Below are positions 14,994-15,727 of a stretch of DNA of 15,727 nt, one piece after another. The DNA lies in contig JAGRCC010000537.1 of the NCBI GenBank assembly GCA_020433785.1, positions 1 to 15,727 on the forward strand, in the 5' to 3' direction. How positions within the stretch are numbered: the first letter of the stretch is position 1; every line of letters starts with the position of its first letter. The translations under genes were made by a program, and so were the position numbers. The stretch comes from Anaerolineae bacterium (GTDB lineage Bacteria; Chloroflexota; Anaerolineae; 4572-78; J111). The notes under the pieces were generated by a model, which saw nothing but the letters and a program-made list of their open reading frames with translations, searched no databases and was not told the DNA's origin.

Positions 14994-15727
14994 ATGACAC
15001 CCTTACGGCAAAAGTTAATCGAAGAAATGCAGTTACGAGGTCTAGCCAAACGGACCCAGGAGAGTTATGTCAGCCACGCCGAGCAATTGGCGGGGTATGC
15101 TGGCAAGTCACCGGCAGAGGTGAGCGAGGCAGAACTGCGGAGCTACTTTCTGTACTTGCAGAATGAGAAGAAAGCAGCGCCGGCAAGTTGTAAACAGGCG
15201 CAGAGTGCGTTAAAGTTTCTGTACTATCAGGTGATAGGCCGGTACCTGCCGATCTTGGAGATGTACCGAGCGCCGCGGGAAGAGCGACTACCGGTGGTGA
15301 TGAGCCGAGGGGAAGTAAAGCGGGTGTTGAGGTGTGTGCGCCAGCCCTACTATCGGGTCTGTTTGAAGACAATATATGGCTGTGGTTTACGATTGAAAGA
15401 AGGGGTAGGGCTGAAAGTAAGCCACATCGATAGTGACCGAATGGTGGTCTGGGTGAGAAAGGGGAAAGGCAGCAAGGACCGGCAAGTGCCGCTGCCGGAG
15501 GCCATCCTGACCATGTTGCGGAACTATTGGGCCGAGCATCGGCATCGAGAATGGCTCTTTCCGGGACGAGGCGGGATAGCGGCCAGCGGGCCGATGAATG
15601 TGGGGGGAGTCCAGAAGGCGTTTCGAGCAGCGGTCAAAGAGAGCGGGGTCAACAAAGCGGCGACCATCCATACGCTGCGTCACAGCTATGCCACCCATCT
15701 AATGGAAGCGGGGGTGAGTATTGTCCA
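14994..15727 (+). CDS. Tyrosine recombinase/integrase, XerC/D-like, 3' end outside window
   Basis: The first 244 residues are seen; the family is usually about 280-330. Residues about 5-80 are the SAM-like core-binding domain (RQKLIEEMQLRGLAKRTQES, then LYLQNEKKAAPASC). Residues about 100 onward are the catalytic domain. The first catalytic Arg is R133 (YGCGLRLKE), the beta-hairpin Lys is among K156-K161 (VRKGKGSKDR), and the HxxR motif is H226 and R229 (HTLRHSYATHL). The second His/Trp and the nucleophilic Tyr fall beyond the edge. The family breaks and rejoins DNA through a 3'-phosphotyrosine link. The overall style (VQKAFRAAVKESGVNKAATI, then HTLRHSYATHLMEAG) resembles integrases encoded beside IS91-type transposases, so it probably belongs to a mobile element rather than being chromosomal XerC/D. 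The cut is by the window edge, not a mutation. Confidence 0.93.
   Translation, partial: MTPLRQKLIEEMQLRGLAKRTQESYVSHAEQLAGYAGKSPAEVSEAELRSYFLYLQNEKKAAPASCKQAQSALKFLYYQVIGRYLPILEMYRAPREERLPVVMSRGEVKRVLRCVRQPYYRVCLKTIYGCGLRLKEGVGLKVSHIDSDRMVVWVRKGKGSKDRQVPLPEAILTMLRNYWAEHRHREWLFPGRGGIAASGPMNVGGVQKAFRAAVKESGVNKAATIHTLRHSYATHLMEAGVSIV

Noticed and set aside
15070..15698. Two minus-strand frames of about 100 codons
   Set aside because: Antisense shadows of the recombinase gene, which has motifs and a strong ribosome site.

Overview
The window is about 84% filled by one giant minus-strand gene. The two other genes are an HU-like DNA-binding protein and the front of a tyrosine recombinase. The giant frame opens with an ATG at 13261 and stays open, with no stop, for 4420 codons to the left edge, so its 3' end is outside the window. 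The product is an exported, mosaic, very large surface or secreted protein. Its module vocabulary is LamG/concanavalin-like domains, thrombospondin-3-type calcium loops, a CSLREA-like beta-helix with a choice-of-anchor-Q ending, DUF11, PKD, SbsA-type Ig and VCBS/FG-GAP repeats. With high GC and a HU/DUF4469 protein nearby, this suggests a Chloroflexota (Anaerolineae-like) genome. That taxonomic guess is inference from gene style, not a database match.

Layout, in the direction of the giant gene (right to left): 13261-12452, signal peptide and a possible LppX/LolA-like N-terminal domain; about 12420-12270, one or two membrane segments; 12061-11702, first calcium-loop block; about 11700-9930, a long region I cannot assign; 9925-9395, a block of about five hydrophobic segments; 8698-8260, second calcium-loop block; 7924-5913, three LamG domains back to back; 5911-5165, Ig-like linkers; 5164-4592, fourth LamG; 4591-3465, Ig-like and a carbohydrate-enzyme-associated module; 3463-3195, cadherin-like Ig; 3193-1886, beta-helix; 1885-1481, a beta-helix-associated tail domain; 1480-245, Ig, PKD, DUF11 and SbsA-like domains; 245-1, the start of a VCBS/FG-GAP array.

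Upstream of the giant gene (13262-13616) is a repeat-rich intergenic region. It has an intrinsic terminator for the HU-like gene, a small palindrome, and a composite repeat: two roughly 36-nt direct repeats flanking a pair of 15-nt inverted GTGACNGTCAC palindromes of REP/REPIN type. The copy nearest the giant gene can be read as a short leader frame that ends three bases before the giant ATG, in the same phase. The HU-like gene (14336-13617) is read in the same direction but appears to be separately transcribed. The 657-nt gap 14337-14993 has no convincing gene. It ends in a hairpin, a strong Shine-Dalgarno and the recombinase gene (14994 to the right edge, plus strand), which resembles integrases that often accompany IS91-type transposases.

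Functionally, the giant protein looks like a calcium-stabilised adhesion or carbohydrate-binding surface protein, possibly membrane-embedded mid-chain. No catalytic domain is evident in the visible part. Nothing in the window links the three genes into one pathway.
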